Shown: piece by piece, positions 1 through 7,010 of the stretch
Position numbering within the stretch: position 1 is the stretch's first letter
Layout: each line of letters begins with the position of its first letter
NCBI GenBank assembly: GCA_910585655.1
Contig: CAJUFW010000001.1
Location: 93,081 to 117,805 of the forward strand
Direction of reading: 5' to 3'
Length of the DNA stretch: 24,725 bases
From: an uncultured Lachnospiraceae bacterium
Lineage (GTDB): Bacteria; Bacillota_A; Clostridia; Lachnospirales; Lachnospiraceae
Translations under genes and position numbers: made by a program
The notes under the pieces: generated by a model
What the model saw: the letters and a program-made list of their open reading frames with translations, nothing else
What the model was told of the DNA's origin: nothing
Databases searched by the model: none

Positions 1-51
1 TGTGGTAATATAGGTTATTATTTCTATTTTTGGTATTTTTTACATAATGGG

Positions 52-1392
52 GTGATAAAAACGAGAAGAAGGTATACCAATCAAAACGTGTATGAAGCGC
101 TTTTGGAGCGGCTTCACTATTTGTTCCAGGAATTCGACAATATTTATATTTCCTTTTCCGGCGGGAAGGACAGCGGACTGCTGCTTAATATCGTGCTGGA
201 TTTCCGTAAAAAGTATTATCCAAATAAAAAGCTGGGTGTGTTTCATCAGGATTTTGAGGCGCAATACACCGTGACTACCGAATACATTGAAAGAACGTTT
301 GCCAGGATTGAGCAGGACGTAGAACCTTATTGGGTATGCCTGCCGATGGCGACCAGGACTGCTCTTAGCAGCTATGAGATGTTTTGGTATCCATGGGATG
401 ATACCAAAAAGGAAGCCTGGGTACGTCCTATGCCAAAGCATCCGTATGTAATCAATCTGGAAAATAATCCGATTAGTACCTATCATTACCGGATGCACCA
501 GGAAGATCTGGCAAAGCAGTTCGGGCGCTGGTATCGGAACTGCCATGGGCGCAGGAAAACCGTCTGCCTGCTGGGAATACGGGCAGATGAATCACTCCAG
601 CGTTATAGCGGGATTGTCAACCGGAAGCATGGATATGACGGCACCTGCTGGATTACCAAGCAGTTTAAAGACGTTTGGTGCGCTTCTCCGATGTACGATT
701 GGACGTCTAACGACGTCTGGCATGCCAACTATCTGTTTGGCTATGATTATAATAAGCTTTATGACCTGTATTATATGGCAGGGCTAAAGCCGGATCAGAT
801 GAGAGTGGCTTCTCCGTTTAACGATTATGCCAAAGACAGCCTGCATTTATATCGGGTGATCGATCCGGAGATTTGGACGAAGCTGCTAGGGCGGGTAAGA
901 GGAGCGAATTTCGGTTCGGTATACGGCAGGACAAAGGCGATGGGATATCGAAACGTTACCTTGCCGGACGGCTATACCTGGGAAGAATATACGAAGTTTT
1001 TACTGGATACGCTGCCGACGAGGCTGCGTAATAATTATATCAAAAAATTCAAATCTTCCATTGAATTCTGGCATCATACCGGAGGCGGCTTGGAAGAAGA
1101 GACAATCCAGGAGCTGTTAGATCACGGTTACAACATCCGTCGCAACGGGATTTCCAATTATACGGTGATGAAAAATTCTCGTGTAGTATTTGTCGGAAAG
1201 CTGCCGGATCATACGGATGATATCAAATCGACCAAAGACATACCGAGCTGGAAGCGGATGTGTTATTGTATTTTAAAGAACGACCATATTTGCCGCTTTA
1301 TGGGATTTGGATTGACGAGAGACCAGCAAAGACGTATTGATTATCTAAAGCAAAAATACAGTAGCGTGGAGGAGATTGGCAATGGCATTTAA
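52..1392 (+). CDS. ibrA: IbrA-like phosphoadenosine-phosphosulfate-reductase-family protein (DUF3440)
   Basis: The 446-residue protein carries the PP-loop signature SFSGGKDS at residues 34-41, the ATP-pyrophosphatase site of the PAPS reductase / adenine-nucleotide alpha-hydrolase superfamily. The long C-terminal part and the partnership with a ParB-like gene match IbrA of Escherichia coli, known as a regulator of immunoglobulin-binding eib genes; its chemistry is unknown. A cysteine group sits near the C-terminus (C404, C406, C414), which could bind metal or an Fe-S cluster (inference). The start is GTG at 52, the only sensible start before the conserved region; the ribosome site is poor and only 51 bases of upstream sequence are visible, so the start is less certain than the family. 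The last 11 bases overlap the next gene, implying translational coupling. Confidence 0.85.
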   Translation: MIKTRRRYTNQNVYEALLERLHYLFQEFDNIYISFSGGKDSGLLLNIVLDFRKKYYPNKKLGVFHQDFEAQYTVTTEYIERTFARIEQDVEPYWVCLPMATRTALSSYEMFWYPWDDTKKEAWVRPMPKHPYVINLENNPISTYHYRMHQEDLAKQFGRWYRNCHGRRKTVCLLGIRADESLQRYSGIVNRKHGYDGTCWITKQFKDVWCASPMYDWTSNDVWHANYLFGYDYNKLYDLYYMAGLKPDQMRVASPFNDYAKDSLHLYRVIDPEIWTKLLGRVRGANFGSVYGRTKAMGYRNVTLPDGYTWEEYTKFLLDTLPTRLRNNYIKKFKSSIEFWHHTGGGLEEETIQELLDHGYNIRRNGISNYTVMKNSRVVFVGKLPDHTDDIKSTKDIPSWKRMCYCILKNDHICRFMGFGLTRDQQRRIDYLKQKYSSVEEIGNGI

Positions 1393-1975
1393 AAGTCCTG
1401 TATACAATGTAATTTCAGTTCCGATAGAAAAAATAAAGCCGAATACCTATAATCCGAATTCAGTTGCGCCTCCAGAGCTAAAACTGCTATATGACAGCAT
1501 CAAAGAGGACGGTTATACGATGCCGGTGGTATGTTATTATAAAAAAGAAGAGGATAGCTATATCATTGTAGATGGGTTTCACCGTTATCGGATTATGTTG
1601 GATTACCCGGATATCTATGAGCGGGAAGAAGGTAAGCTTCCGGTTTCCATTATCAATAAGCCGTTGGCAAACCGGATGGCGAGTACGATCCGGCACAACC
1701 GAGCCAGAGGCTCTCACGATGTGGATCTGATGAGTAATATCATTAAGGAACTGCATGAGTTAGGACGCTCGGACGCCTGGATTTCCAAACATCTTGGCAT
1801 GGATCGGGATGAGATTTTACGGTTAAAGCAGATTACGGGGTTGGCAGCGCTGTTTAAGGATGTCAAGTTTGGTAACGCCTGGCTGCCAACCGATCCGAAG
1901 AAAGAGGCTGCAGAAAAAGAGATGAAAGAAGAAGCAGCGGCAGCGCTGGAGGAAGAATTCACTCCAGACCGCTGA
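1382..1975 (+). CDS. ibrB: IbrB-like ParB/sulfiredoxin-fold protein
   Basis: This 197-residue protein has a ParB N-terminal-like domain. It shows N-x-Y-N-P-N at about 21-26, a 'regular substrate' stretch PVVCYY at 49-54, and VDGFHRYR at 63-70, equivalent to the GxxR / DGQHR nucleotide-binding motif of ParB and DndB proteins. Residues 95-160 look helical with an HTH-like segment (DAWISKHLGMDRDEILRLK). The tail is rich in Glu, Lys and Ala and probably disordered. ATG 1382 is chosen over TTG 1376 because GAGGAG lies at a good distance upstream. The gene overlaps ibrA by 11 bp, as in other IbrA/IbrB pairs. Its 3' end overlaps the convergent regulator gene by 17 bp, so no terminator separates the two. 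Confidence 0.85.
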   Translation: MAFKSPVYNVISVPIEKIKPNTYNPNSVAPPELKLLYDSIKEDGYTMPVVCYYKKEEDSYIIVDGFHRYRIMLDYPDIYEREEGKLPVSIINKPLANRMASTIRHNRARGSHDVDLMSNIIKELHELGRSDAWISKHLGMDRDEILRLKQITGLAALFKDVKFGNAWLPTDPKKEAAEKEMKEEAAAALEEEFTPDR

Positions 1976-2327
1976 CATACTGTTTGATAGCTTCAAAGCT
2001 TTCTTTGCTGATGACATGCTCAATACGGCAGGCATCCTTTGTGGCAATGCTTTCATCGACGCCGAGACGAATCAGCCATGCTGTGAGCAGCTCATGGCGT
2101 TCGTATATCATTTCGGCAATTTCTTTTCCGGTGTCCGTCAGATAGATAAATCCTTCTTTTGTGACGGTAATGTGATTTTTTTCCCGCAGATTTTTCATAG
2201 CAACGCTGACGCTGGGCTTTTTAAATCCCAGTTCTGTCGCAATATCAACGGAGCGGACAACAGGACGTGTCCGGCTTAAAATCAAAATAGTTTCCAGATA
2301 GTTTTCAGAAGATTCATTCGTGTGTAT
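1959..2327 (-). CDS. DtxR/MntR-family metal-dependent transcriptional repressor, probable ATA start
   Basis: The product (122 residues from the proposed start) has a winged helix (VVRSVDIATELGFKKPSVS) followed by the metal-binding dimerisation domain. Candidate ligands are seen in ERHELL and in ATKDACRIEHVIS (Cys, Glu, His), typical of DtxR/MntR/IdeR proteins. It has no C-terminal SH3/FeoA domain, which is normal for short clostridial members. The first conventional start (TTG 2285) would remove half of helix 1. Reading upstream in frame gives an N-terminus of the form HTNESSENYLETIL, which is typical of the family, and no ATG, GTG or TTG occurs in frame there. An AGGAGG box (2341-2336) lies exactly 8 nt before the ATA codon at 2327-2325. 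It likely represses manganese or iron uptake genes elsewhere; which metal cannot be told. Confidence 0.85.
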   Translation of the reverse strand: MHTNESSENYLETILILSRTRPVVRSVDIATELGFKKPSVSVAMKNLREKNHITVTKEGFIYLTDTGKEIAEMIYERHELLTAWLIRLGVDESIATKDACRIEHVISKESFEAIKQYVSGLE

Positions 2328-2342
2328 AGTAATTCCCTCCTT

Positions 2343-2416
2343 ACTAGGCTGTCTCCTAAAGCGACCGCCCGTATGGGTTATTATAACATATTTGAATGTT
2401 TTTTCAAGAGCCTAGT
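2343..2416. promoter_or_regulatory. Inverted repeat flanking the regulator promoter (possible operator)
   Basis: ACTAGGCT at 2343-2350 and its exact reverse complement AGCCTAGT at 2409-2416 bracket the minus-strand promoter. The right arm is immediately followed by a second TAGG (CCTA-gtgt-TAGG at 2411-2422). TAGG/CCTA half-sites recall DtxR/IdeR boxes, so autoregulation is possible; spacing does not match the classical 19-bp box, so this is inference. Confidence 0.35.
2380..2407 (-). promoter_or_regulatory. Sigma-A promoter of the DtxR/MntR-like gene
   Basis: On the minus strand TTGAAA (2407-2402) and TATAAT (2385-2380) are separated by 16 bp. Transcription would begin near 2373, giving a leader of about 45 nt before the proposed ATA start. 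Confidence 0.7.
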
Positions 2417-2452
2417 GTTAGGTGAGGTCAGAAACTTTATGTTACAAAGACA

Positions 2453-2482
2453 TTGACGCTTTATGGAGGAAAAGGGTATAAT
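2453..2482 (+). promoter_or_regulatory. Sigma-A promoter for the kinase/dehydrogenase pair
   Basis: TTGACG (2453-2458) and TATAAT (2477-2482) are separated by 18 bp, 46 bp before the start of the phosphotransferase gene. It is divergent from the repressor promoter. Confidence 0.7.
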
Positions 2483-2527
2483 GAAAAAGAAAAATATCCT
2501 ATCAGGAAGGAGCGTGTAAAAAAATAG

Positions 2528-3619
2528 ATGGAAGCACTGACAAAATCAGCCATACAGGAAGCGGCGGTTGCTTTTTCATCGGAAGGGGGCAAGCTGCAGA
2601 TCGAATCAATATCCGGCGGGCATATCAACCGGACTTGGCTGGTGGAAGAGACAGGCTCTTTAAAAAAATTTGTTTTGCAGCAGATCAATACCGAGATTTT
2701 CCAAAATCTGGAAGCATTGATAAAAAATATTGCCGGGGTAACAGAGTTTTTACAAAAAAAGCGATTACCGGGAGCCGTCAGACAGGAGGTACTGACTTTG
2801 ATTGCCAGCCGGAGCGGAGGATATCTATATAAAAACAGCCGAGGGGAATGCTTTAGAGCCTACCAGTATATCCGCGATGCGGTGTGCGGCGATCAGGCGG
2901 GACGACCAGGGCAGCTTTATGAAAGCGGTCGGGCGTTTGGGCGTTTTCAGCGGCTTTTGGCAGATTATCCGGTGGAGGAATTGATAGAAACGCTTCCAGA
3001 TTTTCACCATACCCCGAAGCGTTACCGGGACTTTTGCCAGGCAGTAACAGAAGATGTCTGCGGCAGGGCGGCAGAGGTGATGCCTGAAATCGCCTTTATC
3101 AAAGAACGAGCCGATCGTTTTGGCAGCGCCAGAGAGCTGCTTTTGGCAGGAGAACTGCCGCTACGGGTGACGCATAATGATACCAAGCTAAGCAACATTA
3201 TGTTTGACGCGGTAAGTGGGGAGGCGGTTTGTGTCATCGACCTGGATACGGTGATGCCGGGATTGTCTATTTTTGACTATGGAGAGGCGATCCGGTTTGG
3301 AGCAAACTTGGCTGCGGAAGATGAAGCGGACAGCGCAAAAGTCGGTCTGTCTTTAGAATTGGCAGAACAATATACCAAAGGATTTTTAGAGGAATGCGGC
3401 GACAGTCTTTGGCGAAGCGAGCGGGAAATGCTGGCGGAAGGCGCCTGGCTGATGACAATGGAAAACGGAATGAGATTTCTGGCGGATTATCTGCAGGGAG
3501 ATGTGTATTATCAGATACAAAGAACCTGTCACAACCTGGATCGAGCCAGAAGTCAGTTGGCTTTAGCTGCAGATATGGAACGGAAGTGGGAAGCGTTTAG
3601 AGCGCTAAGTTCCGTTTGA
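2528..3619 (+). CDS. APH-fold phosphotransferase, N-acetylhexosamine 1-kinase (NahK)-like
   Basis: The 363-residue protein has the aminoglycoside-phosphotransferase/choline-kinase fold. It shows a glycine-containing nucleotide loop near the N-terminus (SISGGHINRTWLV), the catalytic HND at 216-218 followed by TKLSNIMFD, and the metal-binding IDLDTVMPG (D238, D240). That last motif and DYGEAIRFGAN are characteristic of NahK, which phosphorylates GlcNAc or GalNAc at C1 in lacto-N-biose/galacto-N-biose use in bifidobacteria. The following gene is a sugar-type dehydrogenase 77 bp downstream, consistent with amino-sugar or sugar-derivative metabolism. The Shine-Dalgarno (AGGAAGGAG) is about 15 nt from ATG 2528, unusually far. 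The substrate is inferred, and 'phosphotransferase family protein' is the safe name. Confidence 0.75.
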   Translation: MEALTKSAIQEAAVAFSSEGGKLQIESISGGHINRTWLVEETGSLKKFVLQQINTEIFQNLEALIKNIAGVTEFLQKKRLPGAVRQEVLTLIASRSGGYLYKNSRGECFRAYQYIRDAVCGDQAGRPGQLYESGRAFGRFQRLLADYPVEELIETLPDFHHTPKRYRDFCQAVTEDVCGRAAEVMPEIAFIKERADRFGSARELLLAGELPLRVTHNDTKLSNIMFDAVSGEAVCVIDLDTVMPGLSIFDYGEAIRFGANLAAEDEADSAKVGLSLELAEQYTKGFLEECGDSLWRSEREMLAEGAWLMTMENGMRFLADYLQGDVYYQIQRTCHNLDRARSQLALAADMERKWEAFRALSSV

Positions 3620-3696
3620 GAAAGCAGATTAGGGAAGTTTGGAGAGCTTTCTTATGACAAAAAAAGTGCGCCAATGCACAGATAGGTGGTAAAATC

Positions 3697-4989
3697 ATGA
3701 AAGAAAACATATGTACCATAGCGATTGCCGGGCTGGGAAGCCGGGGCTTTCATACTTATGCACAATGCCAAAAGCTTTTTCCGGAAAAAATGAAAATTGT
3801 GGCAATTGCAGATATTATACCAGAACGGGTACAGAGAGCGGCGGAGGAATTCGAGATTCCGCCGGAGAGGTGTTATACAAGCGCCGAGGAAATGTTGCAG
3901 CAGGAGAGATTAGCCGACGTGATGTTTATTTGCACCCAGGACAGACAACATGTACCGCAGGGGCTGGCTGCTTTAAAACAGGGCTATCATTTGCTGTTAG
4001 AAAAGCCGATTTCTCCGGTATTAGAGGAATGTCAGGAGATTTTACGGGTAGCAGAGGAAAGACAGCGGATTGTATTGGTCTGTCATGTTCTGCGCTATAC
4101 CCCGTTTTATGGCAAGCTAAAAGAAGTGCTATGTTCCGGTGTGATTGGGGATATTGTCAATATCCAGCATCTGGAAAATGTCCAATATTGGCATCAGGCG
4201 CATAGCTTTGTAAGAGGAAACTGGCGGAAAGAAGAAGAAACCAGTCCGATGATCCTTGCGAAGTGCTGTCATGATCTGGATTTGCTGCTATGGCTGACAG
4301 GGAAACGGTGTCTGTCGGTATCCAGCTTTGGAGGGCTACATCTGTTTCGACCGGAAAAGGCTCCTAAAGGAGCAGCAGGGCGTTGTATGGACGGCTGCCA
4401 GGTAAAAGAACATTGTCCTTATGATGCGGAAAAGATCTATTTGACCAATGAAGCGACTGGCGTATTAAAGGGGCATACCGGTTGGCCTTGTGATGTACTG
4501 GCGGATGTGCCGACAGAAGAAAGTATCCGGCAGGCGATTCAGGAGGGACCATATGGTAGATGTGTATATGCCTGTGATAACGATGTAGTCGATCATCAGG
4601 TTCTGAATATGGAGATGGAGGATGGCAGCACGATTTCCATGACAATGACGGCGTTTACGGAGCGAGGCGGAAGAGATACCAGGATTTGCGGGACGCTTGG
4701 CGAGATAACGGCTTCCTTGTCGGAAAATACCATTACCATACGTCCTTATCCGACAGCCGATTCCAAAGAGACAGAAGTCATTGACGTCGGAGCGTTGGCA
4801 GAGGATTTCAGCGGACATGCCGGAGGCGATAACCGAATGGTAGAAGAGCTGTTGGATTTGATCCGGGGAGGCGCTCCTAGTATACGAACAACGTCTTTAG
4901 CAGTATCCATAGAAAGCCATCTGGTTGCGTTGGCAGCCGAACGTTCCAGAAAAGAAGGAGGACGTCCGATTTGTCTGGCAGAACAATAA
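3697..4989 (+). CDS. Gfo/Idh/MocA-family NAD(P)-dependent oxidoreductase with cysteine-rich insert
   Basis: This 430-residue protein opens with a Rossmann fingerprint (IAIAGLGSRGFHTYAQC). EKPIS in the LLLEKPIS segment is the conserved Gfo/Idh/MocA motif containing the catalytic-site Lys, and CCHDLDLLLWLTG matches the family's HD(I/L)D motif. A middle insert carries Cys pairs (CMDGCQVKEHCPYDAEK and later WPCDV, GRCVYACDND) that form a plausible zinc site; such inserts recur in clostridial members. AGGTGG lies 7 nt before ATG 3697. The enzyme should oxidise or epimerise a sugar, cyclitol or their derivative; the exact substrate is unknown. It is probably co-transcribed with the upstream kinase. 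Confidence 0.85.
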   Translation: MKENICTIAIAGLGSRGFHTYAQCQKLFPEKMKIVAIADIIPERVQRAAEEFEIPPERCYTSAEEMLQQERLADVMFICTQDRQHVPQGLAALKQGYHLLLEKPISPVLEECQEILRVAEERQRIVLVCHVLRYTPFYGKLKEVLCSGVIGDIVNIQHLENVQYWHQAHSFVRGNWRKEEETSPMILAKCCHDLDLLLWLTGKRCLSVSSFGGLHLFRPEKAPKGAAGRCMDGCQVKEHCPYDAEKIYLTNEATGVLKGHTGWPCDVLADVPTEESIRQAIQEGPYGRCVYACDNDVVDHQVLNMEMEDGSTISMTMTAFTERGGRDTRICGTLGEITASLSENTITIRPYPTADSKETEVIDVGALAEDFSGHAGGDNRMVEELLDLIRGGAPSIRTTSLAVSIESHLVALAAERSRKEGGRPICLAEQ

Positions 4990-5047
4990 GATTCGCACGG
5001 ATTCCCTGTTTCTATAGTATCAGAAGGAATGGCTGTTAGTCGTTATT

Positions 5048-6055
5048 TTAATTGTCGGTTATTTTAACCGTACAGCGGGACTTTATGCCATCCTCCGTAG
5101 CGTAAATATACGCTTTTCCTGGTTGATGTGCTGTGACGACGCCTTTTTGGCTGACAGTGGCAACAGAGGTGTTGCTAGAAGACCAGACCGGAAGATTTCC
5201 AGAGGAGACCTTTGCCGTTAGGGCAAGGGTTTTTCCTTTGGGAATAGAGACTTCTGTTTGACTTAGGGTGACAGTTGGCTGCTTTACGATAACCTCGCAG
5301 GTTTTGGAAACGCCGTCAATCGTAACGGTAATCAGAGCCGTTCCATGCTTGACTGCCGTCACTAATCCTGTTTCATCTATCGTAGCGACAGAACGGCGGT
5401 TTGACTTCCAGGCAGGGGGAACGGAGGAAGAGGACTGAAAATCCAGACGTTTGGTTCCCTTACGATATAACGTGATACGAGTAGGGGATAAGGTAATCGT
5501 TGGTTTTCTTACGGTGACGTCGCAAGTGATGGTACTGCCGTCGGCAGAAGCCGTAATGGTAGTTTTTCCTGGCTTTTTTGCCGTTACCAGACCTTCCTTA
5601 GAGACAGAAGCAATGCTGCTTTTCTGACTTTTCCATTTGACTGGAGAACCGTTGGAGGTCGTGGCAGTTAGGGAAGCGGTCGTTCCGTTTTCCATAGACA
5701 GTTTTGTGTGGTTTAAGGTAATCGTCGTCTTATTTACCTTGATCGTACAGGAAGCTTCCGCTCCTTTGCTTTTAGCGCGGATCGTCACGCTTCCCGCTTT
5801 TTTTGCCGTTACCTTTCCGGCTGCGCTGACCGAGGCGATGGAAGAATTGCTGCTGCTCCAGGTCGGTTTTTTTCCGGTAGTTGTGACAGCGATCAGATAA
5901 AAAGAATCCCCGATATCTGCCTGTCTGGAGTAACAGTTTAATAAAACAAAAGGTGCAATCTTAGCCTGTACGGTACTGCCGGTGGATAAAAATAAAGTGA
6001 CGATCAGAATACATACAGATAAGAGTCGAGTGCCAGAACGTTTTAGATGATTCAT
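5048..6055 (-). CDS. Secreted protein with four Ig-like (BIG2) repeats
   Basis: From ATG 6055 the protein is 335 residues. It has a signal peptide (basic MNHLKRSGTR, hydrophobic core about 11-24, likely cleavage after A31) and then four BIG2-type repeats at about 33-107, 109-182, 185-257 and 260-333. Each repeat has the W-(K/S)-S-x-x-x-S(I/V)A(S/T)(V/I)-x-x-x-G-x-V-T-A signature and ends in a C-x-V/I-x-V strand. No LPXTG, SLH, choline-binding or catalytic domain is present, so it is probably released or held non-covalently. The start is set by a GAGGAA ribosome site 6 nt upstream; an earlier in-frame start would place 23 residues before the signal peptide and overlap the -10 box. The role is unknown; adhesin or matrix modules are the usual setting for this domain. 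Confidence 0.85.
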   Translation of the reverse strand: MNHLKRSGTRLLSVCILIVTLFLSTGSTVQAKIAPFVLLNCYSRQADIGDSFYLIAVTTTGKKPTWSSSNSSIASVSAAGKVTAKKAGSVTIRAKSKGAEASCTIKVNKTTITLNHTKLSMENGTTASLTATTSNGSPVKWKSQKSSIASVSKEGLVTAKKPGKTTITASADGSTITCDVTVRKPTITLSPTRITLYRKGTKRLDFQSSSSVPPAWKSNRRSVATIDETGLVTAVKHGTALITVTIDGVSKTCEVIVKQPTVTLSQTEVSIPKGKTLALTAKVSSGNLPVWSSSNTSVATVSQKGVVTAHQPGKAYIYATEDGIKSRCTVKITDN

Positions 6056-6103
6056 AGAAATTCCTCGCTTTCTTAGACGGGAATCCAATGCGAATCTGGA
6101 AAG

Positions 6104-6132
6104 AGTATACCATATCTGGAACAAAATGTAAA
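6104..6132 (-). promoter_or_regulatory. Sigma-A promoter of the Ig-like repeat gene
   Basis: On the minus strand TTTACA (6132-6127) and TATACT (6109-6104) have the ideal 17-bp spacer and lie about 50 bp before ATG 6055. Confidence 0.7.
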
Positions 6133-6173
6133 GAATAATTTGGAACTTTTATACAGAAAATAAGGAGAAAGAT

Positions 6174-6839
6174 ATGAAACATCAAAAAGAGATATTGATT
6201 GGGACGACCAATCCTTCCAAAGTCGGACGATTTGCAGAGCTGCTCTCAGAATATGCTGTTCGATTTTATACTTTAAAGGATTTAGACATTACCGAGGAAC
6301 CAGAAGAAACCGGAAGCACGCCGGAAGAAAATGCCAGACAGAAAGCATTGTTTTATGGTCAGTATTTTGATGCGGTTATCTGCAACGATTCCGGATTGTA
6401 TATAAAAGAACTGCCGTTAGAAGATCCCAGACAGCCAGGGCTGCATATTCGTACGCCAGGCGGAGGAGCGAGGCTTGAGGATGAAGAAATGATTGCATAT
6501 TATGCCGGGCTGGTTCATTCCCTAGGAGGAAAGGTGACGGCATACTATTTGGATGGTATTGCGGTGTTTTATAAAGGAAATCTTTCTACGTTTATGGATC
6601 CGGAAGCCGACGGCGAGAGCGCTTTTTATCTGTTGGATCAGCCGTCCCCAAAGAGGAAGGAAGGCTGGCCTTTGGATTCGCTTTCCGTAAACCGGAATAC
6701 GCTGACGTATTTTACAGAAGGCGGAAATAATCAATACGATACACAAAAAGAAGAAATCATCCTTGGAGAATACCGGAAACGGATGGTACAGTTTTTAGCA
6801 GAGACTTTGGAACTGGAAATCTGTCTGAAAGATGAATAA
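6174..6839 (+). CDS. HAM1/RdgB-like non-canonical purine NTP pyrophosphatase
   Basis: The 221-residue protein begins ILIGTTNPSKVGRF, the T-x-N-x-x-K phosphate-binding motif of ITPase/HAM1 proteins. It continues with an acidic segment (EEPEETGSTPEENARQKA) and CNDSGLYI, equivalent to the DSGL active-site motif. These enzymes hydrolyse ITP, XTP or dITP to the monophosphate to keep deaminated purines out of nucleic acids. It is about 20 residues longer than the standard RdgB and the middle (HIRTPGGGARLEDEEM) departs from the canonical GVYSARY segment, so it belongs to a divergent branch and specificity may differ. AAGGAG lies a good distance before ATG 6174. It diverges from the Ig-repeat gene. 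Confidence 0.8.
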   Translation: MKHQKEILIGTTNPSKVGRFAELLSEYAVRFYTLKDLDITEEPEETGSTPEENARQKALFYGQYFDAVICNDSGLYIKELPLEDPRQPGLHIRTPGGGARLEDEEMIAYYAGLVHSLGGKVTAYYLDGIAVFYKGNLSTFMDPEADGESAFYLLDQPSPKRKEGWPLDSLSVNRNTLTYFTEGGNNQYDTQKEEIILGEYRKRMVQFLAETLELEICLKDE

Positions 6840-6882
6840 GAACCGGAGTGAAGGGAAGGATATTTTTAGGTGATTTTCATTC

Positions 6883-6912
6883 TTTACAAAAAAAGAAAAA
6901 ATGTTGTATACT
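6883..6912 (+). promoter_or_regulatory. Sigma-A promoter of the flavodiiron gene
   Basis: TTTACA (6883-6888) and TATACT (6907-6912), spacer 18 bp. It lies about 100 bp before the gene, leaving a leader of roughly 90 nt. Confidence 0.65.
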
Positions 6913-6924
6913 GTCTACGGACTG

Positions 6925-6970
6925 AACTTGCCTGCCGCCAGTGGAGACAAAGCAGAGTGTCAGGCAGTTT
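6925..6970 (+). promoter_or_regulatory. Stem-loop in the leader of the flavodiiron gene
   Basis: TGCCTG (6929-6934) pairs with CAGGCA (6961-6966); the stem can be extended outward by three more pairs with one mismatch, enclosing a 26-nt loop. It sits in the 5' UTR between promoter and gene and has no U-run, so it is not a simple terminator. Function unknown. Confidence 0.4.
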
Positions 6971-7010
6971 GGAGTGTAAAGAGAAGAGATAGAAAGAGGG
7001 AAGAACAACT

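Noticed and set aside
2481..2519. A 12-codon frame (MKKKNILSGRSV) upstream of the kinase gene, which could have been a leader peptide.
   Set aside because: Its ATG overlaps the -10 box, so it would not be on the transcript.
4990..5047. A possible terminator between convergent genes (ATTCC ... GGAAT with CTG/CAG).
   Set aside because: Stem interrupted and no T-run; too weak to list.
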